A DNA stretch of 52,925 nucleotides from the NCBI GenBank assembly GCA_020436935.1, contig JAGQWX010000033.1, positions 1 to 52,925 on the forward strand, read 5' to 3'. The DNA is from Saprospiraceae bacterium (GTDB lineage Bacteria > Bacteroidota > Bacteroidia > Chitinophagales > Saprospiraceae). Each line of letters opens with the position of its first letter. Within the stretch, counting starts at the first letter, position 1. Of the stretch, positions 44,863-52,925 are shown piece after piece. The notes beneath the pieces were generated by a model. It had not been told where the DNA came from and made no database searches. It saw nothing but the letters and a program-made list of their open reading frames with translations. Both the position numbers and the translations under genes were made by a program.

Positions 44863-46412
44863 AAGTCGTCAAGAAAATCTACAGGAAAGATAAGAGGCAG
44901 TTTGGCATCGCCTTCCTTCAAAACCATTTTTTGACAATAATATTGAAAAAGCCGTAGGTCGCCACCCTCGCCTAAATGAAACAATTGCAGGTTTTGCAAC
45001 TGGCCCAATTTGATGGCTTGCGCATAATATGGATTTGTGGATAAAATGGCCTCGGCCATTTGTTGTAGAGACGGAATGCATTCCGTCTCTACAACCACCA
45101 ATAATTGATATCCCAACCCATTTTCAGAACGAACCGGCACCAATCCCATGGCCTTCACGCCTGTTTTATCCTTTAAAATCTGAATCATTTCCATCACATG
45201 TTTTGATGTCAATTTTTCACCTACCAAATCCGATGTCTGGTTCTTACGTCCTTCAAAAATAAAACAAGGCACCTTTCCAAGGAATCCACTGACTGTCACC
45301 AAATCAGACGTAGCGTACCTGTAAAGACCTCCTCCGGTGGTCAGGATGACCTCATATGTTTTGCCTCTTTCCAGTTGATGGGCCAAAAACACTTCACCAC
45401 CCGGTTGGTGTCTGAACTCATAAAAGTGCGAATGATATGACAAAGCTTTCATGCCTGAGGCCATCGGTACAGTCACAATGCCTTCTGTAGAGAGCAAGCC
45501 CTTGCCTTCTATGGGTACATTCCCAAGCAATGCTTTCAAATCGTTTTGCCATAGAGCAGCCTGGGCGTCGGTCCAGCAGCTGACCAATTGCAGATTTGGA
45601 AAAACTACTGACCAGTTTCCTTCCTCAAATCCACGTTTGATCATGGTTTTCCTACTATTACCGCATTGGAGCTGCGACAAGATTTCTGATAAATGTTCCC
45701 GGATGAATGATTGTATTTTCAGCATATAGGTAGGACTCCAAATCGAAATAAAACTCAGGTCTTCTTTTGCCAGCAAAGCCACGCTCAAATGGAAAAAAAA
45801 TTCATCAGCTTCACTGATTTGCGAAATGGACGGAGGTATGGCCATTACCTTTCCCATCATCCACGCTTCCAACCTACCAAGATACTCCAAGTCGTTTTGA
45901 ATTCCAATGCGAAGACCTCCGCTTGTCACTTCTCGATCCTTTACGGCAGGAGAAATGGACCAATATTGGTGTCCGGAAAATATTGCCGGATTTTTTTTGT
46001 ATAACTCGTGCATCCATACACTCAGCCCTGCCTGAAATTCACCTTTGAGCCTGGAGGTATAGGGAATCCATTTGGCCTTTCCTGATGAGCCCGATGTGGT
46101 CTCAAAAAACACAATTTCTTCTTTGGTCAACACATTTTTCTCGCCTGCCGCAATCTTATCAATATATGGCCTCAATTGTTCAAATTCTTCTATGATGGGG
46201 ACTTTGGACGCATAAGCTAAATGACCTTTTATGCCAGCAAAGTCAAAAGTTGCTCCATAAGTAGTATTTGAATTTGTATTAAGATAGTGGGATAATTTCT
46301 CTGCCTGAACGTCTTCCAATTTTTTGCAAAAGTGCATGAACCTCCCATGAGCCGGCTGCATAGAGCGTAGCCAAAGCCTGGAAATGATATTGGGGAGGTT
46401 GAATTTTTGCAT
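44859..46412 (-). CDS. GH3-family adenylating ligase (acyl-amido synthetase-like)
   Basis: 517 residues of the GH3 family, enzymes that adenylate carboxylic acids and couple them to amines, best known from plant hormone conjugation. The ATP motifs are ETTSGSSGKAKWIPYT (104-119), LLSTEGIVTVPM and YRYATSDLVTVSGF. Bacterial members are found in biosynthetic settings but their substrates are mostly unknown. The C-terminal domain contains a 34-bp palindromic DNA element translated as about residues 440-451 (VVETECIPSL). The gene lies 2 bp after the RAYT gene and overlaps the GNAT gene by 4 bp. Confidence 0.85.
   Translation of the reverse strand: MQKFNLPNIISRLWLRSMQPAHGRFMHFCKKLEDVQAEKLSHYLNTNSNTTYGATFDFAGIKGHLAYASKVPIIEEFEQLRPYIDKIAAGEKNVLTKEEIVFFETTSGSSGKAKWIPYTSRLKGEFQAGLSVWMHELYKKNPAIFSGHQYWSISPAVKDREVTSGGLRIGIQNDLEYLGRLEAWMMGKVMAIPPSISQISEADEFFFHLSVALLAKEDLSFISIWSPTYMLKIQSFIREHLSEILSQLQCGNSRKTMIKRGFEEGNWSVVFPNLQLVSCWTDAQAALWQNDLKALLGNVPIEGKGLLSTEGIVTVPMASGMKALSYHSHFYEFRHQPGGEVFLAHQLERGKTYEVILTTGGGLYRYATSDLVTVSGFLGKVPCFIFEGRKNQTSDLVGEKLTSKHVMEMIQILKDKTGVKAMGLVPVRSENGLGYQLLVVVETECIPSLQQMAEAILSTNPYYAQAIKLGQLQNLQLFHLGEGGDLRLFQYYCQKMVLKEGDAKLPLIFPVDFLDDF
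45062..45095. repeat. 34-bp perfect palindrome inside the GH3 gene
   Basis: GTTGTAGAGACGGAATG followed by its exact reverse complement. It shares TAGAGACG with the second 34-bp palindrome at 46678 and is read in frame as part of the protein. Confidence 0.9.
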
Positions 46413-46414
46413 GT

Positions 46415-46999
46415 TTACGGGTATTCATCAGTATGGTCCTTTTCCCAATTCCTTGGGTTGTTGGCTATATAATTAGAAATGCGTTGAAATTCTTCATCAT
46501 TTCTAATGATGTGGTCATGATAGCGCGGTTGCCATTGAAATGTGGAATTTATCAAACGGGCATTTTTTGTTACCCCAATTTTATATCCACGAATAATGGA
46601 TGCCAAATTTTGGGATTGTGGACCAAAATGGTTCATGGGCGTTTTGCCATCCCAATCGTGGTATTGTAATGGCGTTTGTGATAGAGACGCAAAATTTTGC
46701 GTCTCTATCACCGTTCCAATCGCATCATTTTTTTGAATGATAATAATTCCGTGTACATGGTCAGGCATGACGACAAATTCACCCAAAATAACAAATGGAA
46801 AATGTTGTGGTATTTCATGCCAACAATTCCATGCATGCACACCTATTTCTGATAAAACCATAATTCCATCGCTGATTCTACCAAAAAAATGATCCCTGTT
46901 TTTGGTACAAATGGTGACAAAATAGGCGGCATTCCATCCGTAATTCCACCATTGTGCTCTGGCGCTTTCGTTCCTATATTTATTTTGAAATTTTCCCAT
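46415..46999 (-). CDS. RAYT: REP-associated tyrosine transposase (IS200-like, Y1)
   Basis: 194 residues of the Y1/HUH superfamily. The HUH motif is VVMPDHVHGI; the catalytic tyrosine is in RISNYIANNPRNW near the C-terminus. WNYGWNAAYFVTICTKNRDHFFG is the usual start of the Bacteroidota RAYT group (start and end shown here only as a short motif: AAYFVTICTKNR). All expected parts are present, so it looks intact. It lies between an operon gene ending 1 bp before it and the GH3 gene starting 2 bp after it, without IS ends. A 34-bp palindrome lies within the gene at about residues 97-108. Confidence 0.9.
   Translation of the reverse strand: MGKFQNKYRNESARAQWWNYGWNAAYFVTICTKNRDHFFGRISDGIMVLSEIGVHAWNCWHEIPQHFPFVILGEFVVMPDHVHGIIIIQKNDAIGTVIETQNFASLSQTPLQYHDWDGKTPMNHFGPQSQNLASIIRGYKIGVTKNARLINSTFQWQPRYHDHIIRNDEEFQRISNYIANNPRNWEKDHTDEYP
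46678..46711. repeat. 34-bp perfect palindrome inside the RAYT gene
   Basis: GTGATAGAGACGCAAAA followed by its exact reverse complement. Like the copy at 45062 it is 34 bp, contains TAGAGACG arms, and is translated in frame (VIETQNFASL). Palindromes of this type are plausible substrates of the RAYT enzyme. Confidence 0.9.
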
Positions 47000-47000
47000 T

Positions 47001-47777
47001 TCAATCTATCGCTTCATACCCCCTCAAAAAATAATTCTTCACCGACCTTCTGAAATTATCTGCACTGATTTCAGTAATACACACCAATTCATCGCCTTTT
47101 TCAAATCCGGGGTTTTTCTCCAGAAAAAAAGAAATGTTAGGGCTCTTGGATTTTTTGAAAGAATCGTCAGACAATTCCTTTTTGAGGGATCCCTGGTTGT
47201 CGGGAAATTCAATAATGCCCTTTCCAGGTTTCCAATATTCGCCATATAAAAGGGTAGAAACTTCATGGGCGATAGACTTGAATAAATATTCTTCCAGACC
47301 TGGCTCTGGAGCTGGGTAATATGATTCAAAAAATAAAGGAAGATAAAGGTAAGTGCGGTGACCTTTTGACATCAGGTACCAATACCACTTTTTGGATTGA
47401 TCAGATTTGCTGATCCAGCCTACACTCATCGTCCAGCCTTTGACAATAATCTGCGTGCCCCAATGCGCCGGATCGATGATCGTATCCCCAGAAAAAATAA
47501 TGTTATAATTTTCTGTTCCACTGCCCTTGGGGTTTACGGCATAGGTAGTAAATCCAACGAGCTCGTCATCTTCACTGGCTATCATGCCCACATATTGCTT
47601 TACAGCAAGGTCTTTTTCAAAGGACAAGCGGGACATGTGGTCGTAATTTTTGACCATAAGCACAAACATAAGGTCAATGATTTCCGGGCTTAAGTTCTTA
47701 CGAGGTACCAGGTAGTAAAACAGCCCCCCATCTTCAATAAAGGCATTGTTGCCAACAGCGATTTGTGACCAGTTCAT
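47001..47777 (-). CDS. Protein of unknown function, possibly GNAT-like fold
   Basis: 258 residues from ATG 47777, whose ATGA overlaps the stop of the Rieske gene; a TTG at 47783 would add two residues. No signal peptide or membrane segment. A stretch in the first half (VGMIASEDDELVGFTTYAV, then IDPAHWGTQIIVKGW) recalls the central strands and cofactor region of GNAT folds, but the pyrophosphate loop is not clear. Tryptophan and tyrosine are frequent (KKWYWYLM). It is coupled to the Rieske gene and so probably acts in the same pathway. Confidence 0.6.
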   Translation of the reverse strand: MNWSQIAVGNNAFIEDGGLFYYLVPRKNLSPEIIDLMFVLMVKNYDHMSRLSFEKDLAVKQYVGMIASEDDELVGFTTYAVNPKGSGTENYNIIFSGDTIIDPAHWGTQIIVKGWTMSVGWISKSDQSKKWYWYLMSKGHRTYLYLPLFFESYYPAPEPGLEEYLFKSIAHEVSTLLYGEYWKPGKGIIEFPDNQGSLKKELSDDSFKKSKSPNISFFLEKNPGFEKGDELVCITEISADNFRRSVKNYFLRGYEAID

Positions 47778-48817
47778 ACCCAAAATTCAATTTCTTTTTT
47801 CAATGGAGGTGGAGGTGATTTTTGTTCTTCACTGGCCTTCCGCAGGTTTTCAATGTAAAGGTGCATCGTATCTGCCTGTGTGGACCTGTAGTCCTGGTAG
47901 CCAAATTCCCTGACATTGTCTCCATGTTTTTTCATGATCCATACGTCCTGGCTGATGACTTTGCGCGTATAACTGTTGAGCCCAAGTTTTGCTATCGGGG
48001 TCAGCCAGCCAAATTTATACGTGATCAAAGTGTAAACCATCGTCGAAAACGGAGCAACCGGTGTGCAGGTTGACGTAATGATAAAGCCGCGTTCTTCGGC
48101 TCCGTAAATGTAGTCTACCCTCGTATTGTTGGGCATGTAAAAGTTGTCGGTGTGTTTCATTGGGAGATTCTTCGGGTTGATCAGCCAGCTTGAAAATCCA
48201 ATGGCATCATTGCTTTGGTCATAGGTGACGAGCACACTGTCGGACGTGCGTTCTACGTCGGCTGTAATGCGGATTTGTTTCCTGTCGCGAAACCAGCCTT
48301 TGTGCACAAAAATGGTGTGGGGTACATCCATGAAGTTTTCGACAAGGTCGGTGACATTGTTTTCAAAATGGGTCACCATGTAATAATGGTTCCACTTCTT
48401 TTCTGCCATGACCGGCATAGGAAAGGGATCCTTAAATGGTGGCGTGCTCCTGCCCATCCAAATCCACACCAATCCATACCTTTCTTTCACTGGAAAACCC
48501 TCCACTTTTTTGGTCGGAATGCGTTCGACGTGTGGGCCTTCTGAGGGAATTTGTACACATTGGCCTTCTCCATTGTACACCCAGCCATGGTAGGGACAGA
48601 CGATGCACTGATCCACAATTTGGCCATCACTCAGAGGTACGTTGCGGTGGTTGCACCGATCAAGAATGGCTGCGATGCTGCCATCATTTTTTCTCCAGCA
48701 TACGATCGGCACTTCAAAAATCCTCACCTTCACCGGCTTACCCTCCTTAAAACCGGAAGAGAGTCCTGCCGCATACCAACTGTTGACCAGATTCCCTGAC
48801 GTTTCGTACATGCTCAT
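47774..48817 (-). CDS. Rieske non-heme iron oxygenase
   Basis: 347 residues. The Rieske [2Fe-2S] ligands are CNH (C55, H57) and CPYH (C74, H77); the mononuclear iron site is ENFMDVPHTIFVH (H167, H172). This layout matches single-component terminal oxygenases of the VanA / pheophorbide-oxygenase group, which demethylate, hydroxylate or desaturate and need an external reductase; none is encoded in the window. It overlaps the desaturase gene by 4 bp (ATGA). Because of this operon it more likely modifies a lipid or secondary metabolite than vanillate. Confidence 0.87.
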   Translation of the reverse strand: MSMYETSGNLVNSWYAAGLSSGFKEGKPVKVRIFEVPIVCWRKNDGSIAAILDRCNHRNVPLSDGQIVDQCIVCPYHGWVYNGEGQCVQIPSEGPHVERIPTKKVEGFPVKERYGLVWIWMGRSTPPFKDPFPMPVMAEKKWNHYYMVTHFENNVTDLVENFMDVPHTIFVHKGWFRDRKQIRITADVERTSDSVLVTYDQSNDAIGFSSWLINPKNLPMKHTDNFYMPNNTRVDYIYGAEERGFIITSTCTPVAPFSTMVYTLITYKFGWLTPIAKLGLNSYTRKVISQDVWIMKKHGDNVREFGYQDYRSTQADTMHLYIENLRKASEEQKSPPPPLKKEIEFWV

Positions 48818-49818
48818 AACTTTACTCCGGTGTGTTTGGTGGATCTAAAAATCAAGAGATGTCCAGGCATGGACTTTGCGATGCGCAACCACTCCAGCCA
48901 TGATATTCTGTTTTCCTCAGGATTTTCCATCTTTCCCAACTGGTAAGTCGGTATCCATGGAAATTGGTGGTGCAAGCCATGGCGGTTGCTGAAATACAAA
49001 AGATATTTTTCCATCCATAAAGGATAAACGATACTGCGTGAGAAAAAGGACTGGTCAATGTGCCTTACTGGTTTGACATCCTCGATTTCTATATCGTGGT
49101 AGTCCAGATGAGTATGCTGGCTGAGCAGCATGGGATCTGAAATGGTCAGATATAAAATGAAAGCCAAGAGCCAAAGCTGAATATACAGGATAGGGCCAAG
49201 CAAAATGAGCATGGACAAATGCGCAAGTGCTATAAAATAGATGCTGCGACTCATCTTCTGATCATTTCTCTTACCTGGAAAAAGCAGTCGTAGCCTCGAA
49301 AGCTTATAGAAAGTCTGAATGGTATATGAAAATGCAAAAATGGGGATCCAATACTTCCAGCAAAAGTCTACCAAGCTGATCTGTCCTGGTGTCAATTCCT
49401 CAAATTTTCGTTCCGGGATCGTAGGATCAAATTCACGCCAACCCGTCCATTTGTGGTGGGCATGGTGCACCAACTTCCATGGATAATAGGGAAGCAATGA
49501 AAAAACCGAAGCCAGCAAGCCAAAAACATCATTGAGTTTTTTTGATTTGAAATAACTTCCGTGACCAAAATCGTGCAGGAGGAAAAACCATTGTACCATA
49601 ACAATACTCAATGCCATCTGACCCAGCAGCCACCAGTACCACTGGCCCTGGAGCGACAGCAAGATGGCCAGTCCTGTGATGGAAAGTTGCCAAATGATGC
49701 CAATAAGCGCTTTGAGGCTTTGCTGCCTGAGCGAAGCAGCAAGCCTGATTCTGCTCTTTTCTTCGTCAGATACGGCAGGTTTTTCCGAAAGCGGATTATT
49801 GAGGGTCACCACTTCCAT
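48814..49818 (-). CDS. Membrane fatty acid desaturase family protein
   Basis: 334 residues with the three histidine boxes of the family: HDFGH (82-86), HHAHH (118-122) and HGLHH in the last quarter, between pairs of hydrophobic segments. These bind the di-iron centre at the cytoplasmic face of the inner membrane. Members desaturate or hydroxylate acyl chains, carotenoids or alkanes. The start overlaps the end of the UnbU/UnbV gene by 23 bp and the end overlaps the Rieske gene by 4 bp, so it is embedded in the operon. The substrate is unknown. Confidence 0.88.
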   Translation of the reverse strand: MEVVTLNNPLSEKPAVSDEEKSRIRLAASLRQQSLKALIGIIWQLSITGLAILLSLQGQWYWWLLGQMALSIVMVQWFFLLHDFGHGSYFKSKKLNDVFGLLASVFSLLPYYPWKLVHHAHHKWTGWREFDPTIPERKFEELTPGQISLVDFCWKYWIPIFAFSYTIQTFYKLSRLRLLFPGKRNDQKMSRSIYFIALAHLSMLILLGPILYIQLWLLAFILYLTISDPMLLSQHTHLDYHDIEIEDVKPVRHIDQSFFSRSIVYPLWMEKYLLYFSNRHGLHHQFPWIPTYQLGKMENPEENRISWLEWLRIAKSMPGHLLIFRSTKHTGVKL

Positions 49819-52591
49819 TCTGGCTTATTTTGATGTATTGATTGATAGACGACGTATGGTAGGTCAAGGTTTGACCATTGTGCCATTTTATATCCAACCT
49901 AAGATCTGTGATTTTGCCTTGGCCAAGTCCAAACAATATCCTTCCGTCACCCTGGGCAGAAAATCCATTGGCCAGGTGTTTTTCGCGCATCTGTTTCCGG
50001 TTTATGCCCTCTTCTTTATAAGTAATGGTGATCTGTGTCCCCACTGCATTTCTGTTGGTCGTAATGCCGTTGCCTTCCAGAGTCAGCCCAAGCCATTGCT
50101 GACCTTCATTCACCTTTGTTTCATATAAAAATGGATGGCCAAACTGATGTGTCACCAGTAAATCGACATCGCCGTCATTGTCAAAATCAGCCGCACAAAC
50201 ACCCCTGGTATTGGCTTTGTGCACAAAACCTAGCGCTTCTGTAGCATCGGAAAATGACTTGCCACCCTGATTGAGAGAAATCCTATCGAGCTCATTGGGG
50301 TAAATGTAGCAACCTCTGATATCTGCCCACTTGTCGGCATAAGAATGGATCTCCGGTCCAGTGCGGGCGATCTGTGCCTGGTAGTACCAAAAGTCCTGGG
50401 CTTCATCCCATTGTTTGTCCCAGGCATCATCGACCATGCCATTGGCCTGGATCACATCGAGCCAGCCGTCGAGATTGAGGTCGGCCATTGCAGCCCCCCA
50501 GCCAAATCTGTTGGTATTGAGCAAGTTGAATTTTTGGGCTGATTCTTTGAATTTATATTCCTTACCTTTTCCTTCATTCATCCAAAGCAAAGATCCCTCA
50601 GCCTGCATGGCGTGGTGCACGTTGCTGATGTAAATGTCTTCTTTACCATTGCCATCGAGATCTCCCACGCTTGCATTCATTCCCTTGTAAGTATCCAGCC
50701 CAACATCTCCATAAAAGACGCCCTGGATTCTTTCGAAACGCTGATCGCCTTTGTTGATGTACCAATCGTCTCTTCCAAAATCATTGGCGATAAAGAGGTC
50801 TGTGAGACCATCTTCATTCATATCTAGCGTCCCAACTGCGAGGCTCCAACGCGTTTCTTTCAGCCCACTCTGCGCCATTGATATCGGTTCAAAAATACCT
50901 GTTCCGCCCTTGTTGTGCAGCAGGTAATTGAGTCCACCGTTGTCTGCATTGTGCCAGGACTCGTGTAGAAAATGAAACATTCTTCGGTCTCCTTCATATT
51001 CGGCTTTGGGCAGGTCGAATAAATTGAGGGCTACCTTTTTATTTCCATAATCGGGCAAATATTGGTGAAGTGTATTTGTAAGGAGGAGATCGAGGCGGCC
51101 GTCGTTGTCGAAATCTGCGGCATTGGCAGCGAGACAGACGGTATTTTCAGCCAGAAATGCAATGTCAACTTCTTTAAAATCAGCCCGTCCATCGGGTATC
51201 ATTTTATTTTCGAAATAATGCGATCTGCCAAAGCCAAAACCTAAAAAGAGGTCGTCGTCGCCGTCGTTGTCATGGTCCATGAATAAGGCAAAACCGGGAA
51301 TTCCATGAACCTTTGGATCGTCTAAATATCTCTCCAGGTCCGGAATTGCCACTTTTTCAAACTTAAAGCCACCTTTGTTGATGTACAATTTGGCCATGTC
51401 CTCCTTGCTTTTGAGGGGTTGGGTCAAAAACAGATCTGGCAGTCCATCCAGATTGATGTCGGCACTGGCTGCTGCGTCCCCGACAGACAATACCCATTTT
51501 GCCACATGAGCTACTCTGGGATCCACAGATTCTATGGTACTTCCTCTTCTCCCGATCAAACCTGAAAACTCAGGATCGATCAATTCAAGTTGCATCTCGC
51601 TGCCATCGCTCTTTTTTTCGCCATTTCCAATCCCTGAAAGCAGCCACGCGGGCAAAAATGCGATGCCCAACACAGAATATTTCCAGCCCAAACCGGGAAG
51701 CGCTCTCCTTTCAAGAAAAGCACCACCTTGAGCATCCATCAGGGCTTTGATGTGGAAATAAATGAACCTACTTGCCGCCACCGTAAAGCCGGCAAAAAAG
51801 AAGGTATAGTAAGACAATTTGAGGTGGTAAATCAAGTCGAGTAAGCCAATGGCAACGCCCACCAGTATTTGCGACTTTTTATCAGGAGGACTTGTAGCCG
51901 GATCTGTGATCATGTAAAATGAAAACAGATAAAAGGCCGGAGATGTCAATGACCCAACAATCAGGGTCTCATAGGGGATAATATGCTTCATGATGACAGC
52001 CCTCACAATGGTTTGCACAGTAAAGGTGATGAGCCACGCGAGAATCAAATACGTCCTGTTGATCTTAAAAACAAATAACAATAGAGCTCCTGTGATCACA
52101 AAAAATGTCATCATCCAGGCTGTAGCTGCGCTGCCATACCACTGGTAAGATGGCGCCAGGGTAATGGCCTCATTGCCGAGCAAAATGCACGCAACAATGG
52201 CAAACAGGGACGGATTGAAAAAGTGTTTCCCTTTGAAAGTGAGCACATATTTGGACAAAATGCAAATGAAGACGGGCAGAAACAAGTTGTGCAAGTCAAA
52301 GGACCAATTGAGCAGAATGGCGAGAGAAGAGCAAGAAATCATGGCCGACAATGGAAACTTCTTCTGACCCTGGAGTATGCCAGCGAGCAACATATCGAGC
52401 AAAGCCCCGGCTGTTATGACCAGCACTATTTGCATCGGCTTGCGGCTAAAACCCAGGAAGAACATGCCCATACCCAGATAAAACCACAACAACAAAAGTG
52501 CCCGCCACCTGACGTCGCTGATCTTTGGAGCAGCAAAACTACCTGTCCATTTACCCGGGTTTAATAATATCTTGTATTCGGCTATACTCAT
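49796..52591 (-). CDS. UnbU-UnbV fusion: RnfD-like membrane domain plus FG-GAP/VCBS repeats and ASPIC domain
   Basis: 931 residues. The first 315 form about ten membrane segments related to RnfD/NqrB and to UnbU of enediyne clusters (FNPSLFAIV, then YMITDPATSP). From about 350 to 800 there are seven Ca-binding FG-GAP/VCBS repeats (DINLDGLPDLF, DHDNDGDDDLF, DFDNDGRLDLL, DMNEDGLTDLF, DLDGNGKEDIY, DLNLDGWLDVI, DFDNDGDVDLL). The C-terminus is an ASPIC/UnbV domain (NAVGTQITI, KHLANGFSAQGD, LFGLG). In enediyne loci UnbU and UnbV are separate adjacent genes; here they are one chain. The repeat part should face the periplasm. First gene of the operon. Its biochemical role is not established. Confidence 0.85.
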   Translation of the reverse strand: MSIAEYKILLNPGKWTGSFAAPKISDVRWRALLLLWFYLGMGMFFLGFSRKPMQIVLVITAGALLDMLLAGILQGQKKFPLSAMISCSSLAILLNWSFDLHNLFLPVFICILSKYVLTFKGKHFFNPSLFAIVACILLGNEAITLAPSYQWYGSAATAWMMTFFVITGALLLFVFKINRTYLILAWLITFTVQTIVRAVIMKHIIPYETLIVGSLTSPAFYLFSFYMITDPATSPPDKKSQILVGVAIGLLDLIYHLKLSYYTFFFAGFTVAASRFIYFHIKALMDAQGGAFLERRALPGLGWKYSVLGIAFLPAWLLSGIGNGEKKSDGSEMQLELIDPEFSGLIGRRGSTIESVDPRVAHVAKWVLSVGDAAASADINLDGLPDLFLTQPLKSKEDMAKLYINKGGFKFEKVAIPDLERYLDDPKVHGIPGFALFMDHDNDGDDDLFLGFGFGRSHYFENKMIPDGRADFKEVDIAFLAENTVCLAANAADFDNDGRLDLLLTNTLHQYLPDYGNKKVALNLFDLPKAEYEGDRRMFHFLHESWHNADNGGLNYLLHNKGGTGIFEPISMAQSGLKETRWSLAVGTLDMNEDGLTDLFIANDFGRDDWYINKGDQRFERIQGVFYGDVGLDTYKGMNASVGDLDGNGKEDIYISNVHHAMQAEGSLLWMNEGKGKEYKFKESAQKFNLLNTNRFGWGAAMADLNLDGWLDVIQANGMVDDAWDKQWDEAQDFWYYQAQIARTGPEIHSYADKWADIRGCYIYPNELDRISLNQGGKSFSDATEALGFVHKANTRGVCAADFDNDGDVDLLVTHQFGHPFLYETKVNEGQQWLGLTLEGNGITTNRNAVGTQITITYKEEGINRKQMREKHLANGFSAQGDGRILFGLGQGKITDLRLDIKWHNGQTLTYHTSSINQYIKISQNGSGDPQ

Positions 52592-52629
52592 GATTCAAGG
52601 GCTTAAATTTAGTATATTCCTGCAATATA

Positions 52630-52925
52630 GTGCATAGATGGCATGGATCGCATGGATGGCATAGGTTGCATGGATGGCATAGGTGGCATAGAGGGCATGT
52701 ATCGCATAGATGGCATGGATGGCATAGGTGGCATAGAGGCATGGATTGCATAGAGGCATAGTCCCAATCGACCATTCATCATCCCTTTAAGGACTGAGGG
52801 GCAGAAGGCAAAGATGGCATAGAGGCATGGATGGCATAGGCATAGTCCCAATCGACCATTCATCTTCCCTTCAAAGACCGATGGTCAGAAGGCAAAGATG
52901 GCATAGAGGCATGGATGGCATAGTC
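52630..52925. repeat. GGCATAGAT-type minisatellite and longer repeats at the right edge
   Basis: From about 52630 to 52755 there are degenerate 9-10-bp units (ATGGCATGG, GGCATAGAT). Then a longer unit beginning GGCATAGTCCC starts at 52755 and 52839 and begins again at 52917, giving periods of 84 and 78 bp; each holds CCAATCGACCATTCAT. The array runs out of the window. Frames through it encode only MPSMP-type repeats, so I call no gene. No promoter for the UnbU-UnbV gene can be recognised. Confidence 0.85.

Noticed and set aside
47774-48817. Vanillate O-demethylase oxygenase (VanA) as part of the aromatic pathway
   Set aside because: The Rieske protein is of the right class, but it is tied by overlaps to the desaturase and UnbU-UnbV genes, over 12 kb from the nearest aromatic gene, and no VanB-type reductase is present.
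43765-52591. Enediyne biosynthetic cluster
   Set aside because: Only UnbU- and UnbV-like domains are shared. No enediyne polyketide synthase, thioesterase or UnbL-like gene is in the window.
52609-52863. Small methionine- and proline-rich protein at the right edge
   Set aside because: The MPSMP repeats are a translation of the 9-10-bp minisatellite; no start context or domain.

Overview
The window is most likely from a member of the Bacteroidota, probably a Saprospiraceae-like lineage. Supporting signs are a C-terminal type IX secretion (T9SS) sorting domain, a LytS/LytTR two-component pair with a Reg_prop/Y_Y_Y sensor, an S74-chaperone surface protein with YadA-like repeats, TTTG-N19-TAnnTTTG-like promoters, few Shine-Dalgarno sequences, and Bacteroidota-style intergenic repeats. 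The species assignment is inference; no rRNA or tRNA gene was seen.

Region 1 (1-6.8 kb) holds housekeeping and unknown genes: the 3' part of a monomeric NADP isocitrate dehydrogenase, a secreted esterase, a membrane protein, thymidylate kinase and a putative lipoprotein. It ends with an array of seven 75-bp repeats that carry a near-perfect palindromic core.

Region 2 (6.8-21.1 kb, with outliers at 31.9-35.3 kb) is an aromatic catabolic locus. A nine-gene minus-strand operon encodes 4-hydroxybenzoate 3-hydroxylase (pobA), protocatechuate 4,5-dioxygenase (ligA, ligB), CHMS dehydrogenase (ligC), 4-oxalomesaconate hydratase (galB), CHA aldolase (ligK), a PobA paralogue, PDC hydrolase (ligI) and an alpha/beta hydrolase. 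Facing it are an AraC regulator, an SDR dehydrogenase, an enoyl-CoA hydratase, a feruloyl-CoA synthetase and an AAHS-type transporter. About 11 kb further on lie a MetE-like methyltransferase, an amidohydrolase of the type that cleaves aryl beta-ketoacyl-CoA, and 4-oxalomesaconate tautomerase (galD). Together they give a complete inferred route: hydroxycinnamate uptake, CoA activation, beta-oxidative side-chain removal, 4-hydroxybenzoate, protocatechuate, meta (4,5) cleavage, and pyruvate plus oxaloacetate.

Region 3 (21.2-31.7 kb) separates the two catabolic parts. It holds a 1867-residue secreted protein with a zincin-like HExxH site and an AT-rich C-terminal half ending in a PD-(D/E)XK-like nuclease motif. 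Eight bases downstream is a beta-propeller-like gene. This arrangement looks like a polymorphic toxin with its immunity gene. A YceI protein and a large T9SS cargo protein follow.

Region 4 (35.5-43.7 kb) holds an S74/YadA-like surface protein and a three-gene signalling operon: LytTR regulator, a lipoprotein with a ladder of CxxC motifs, and a LytS-type sensor kinase.

Region 5 (43.8-52.6 kb) is a tightly overlapping minus-strand operon: a fusion of UnbU-like (RnfD-like membrane) and UnbV-like (FG-GAP/ASPIC) domains, a fatty acid desaturase, a Rieske oxygenase, an unknown protein, a RAYT (REP-associated) transposase, a GH3-family adenylating ligase and a GNAT-type protein. The UnbU/UnbV pair is otherwise known from enediyne clusters, but no polyketide synthase is present here. 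This is the best candidate for an undescribed biosynthetic system. Two 34-bp perfect palindromes sharing TAGAGACG lie in frame inside two genes of this operon.
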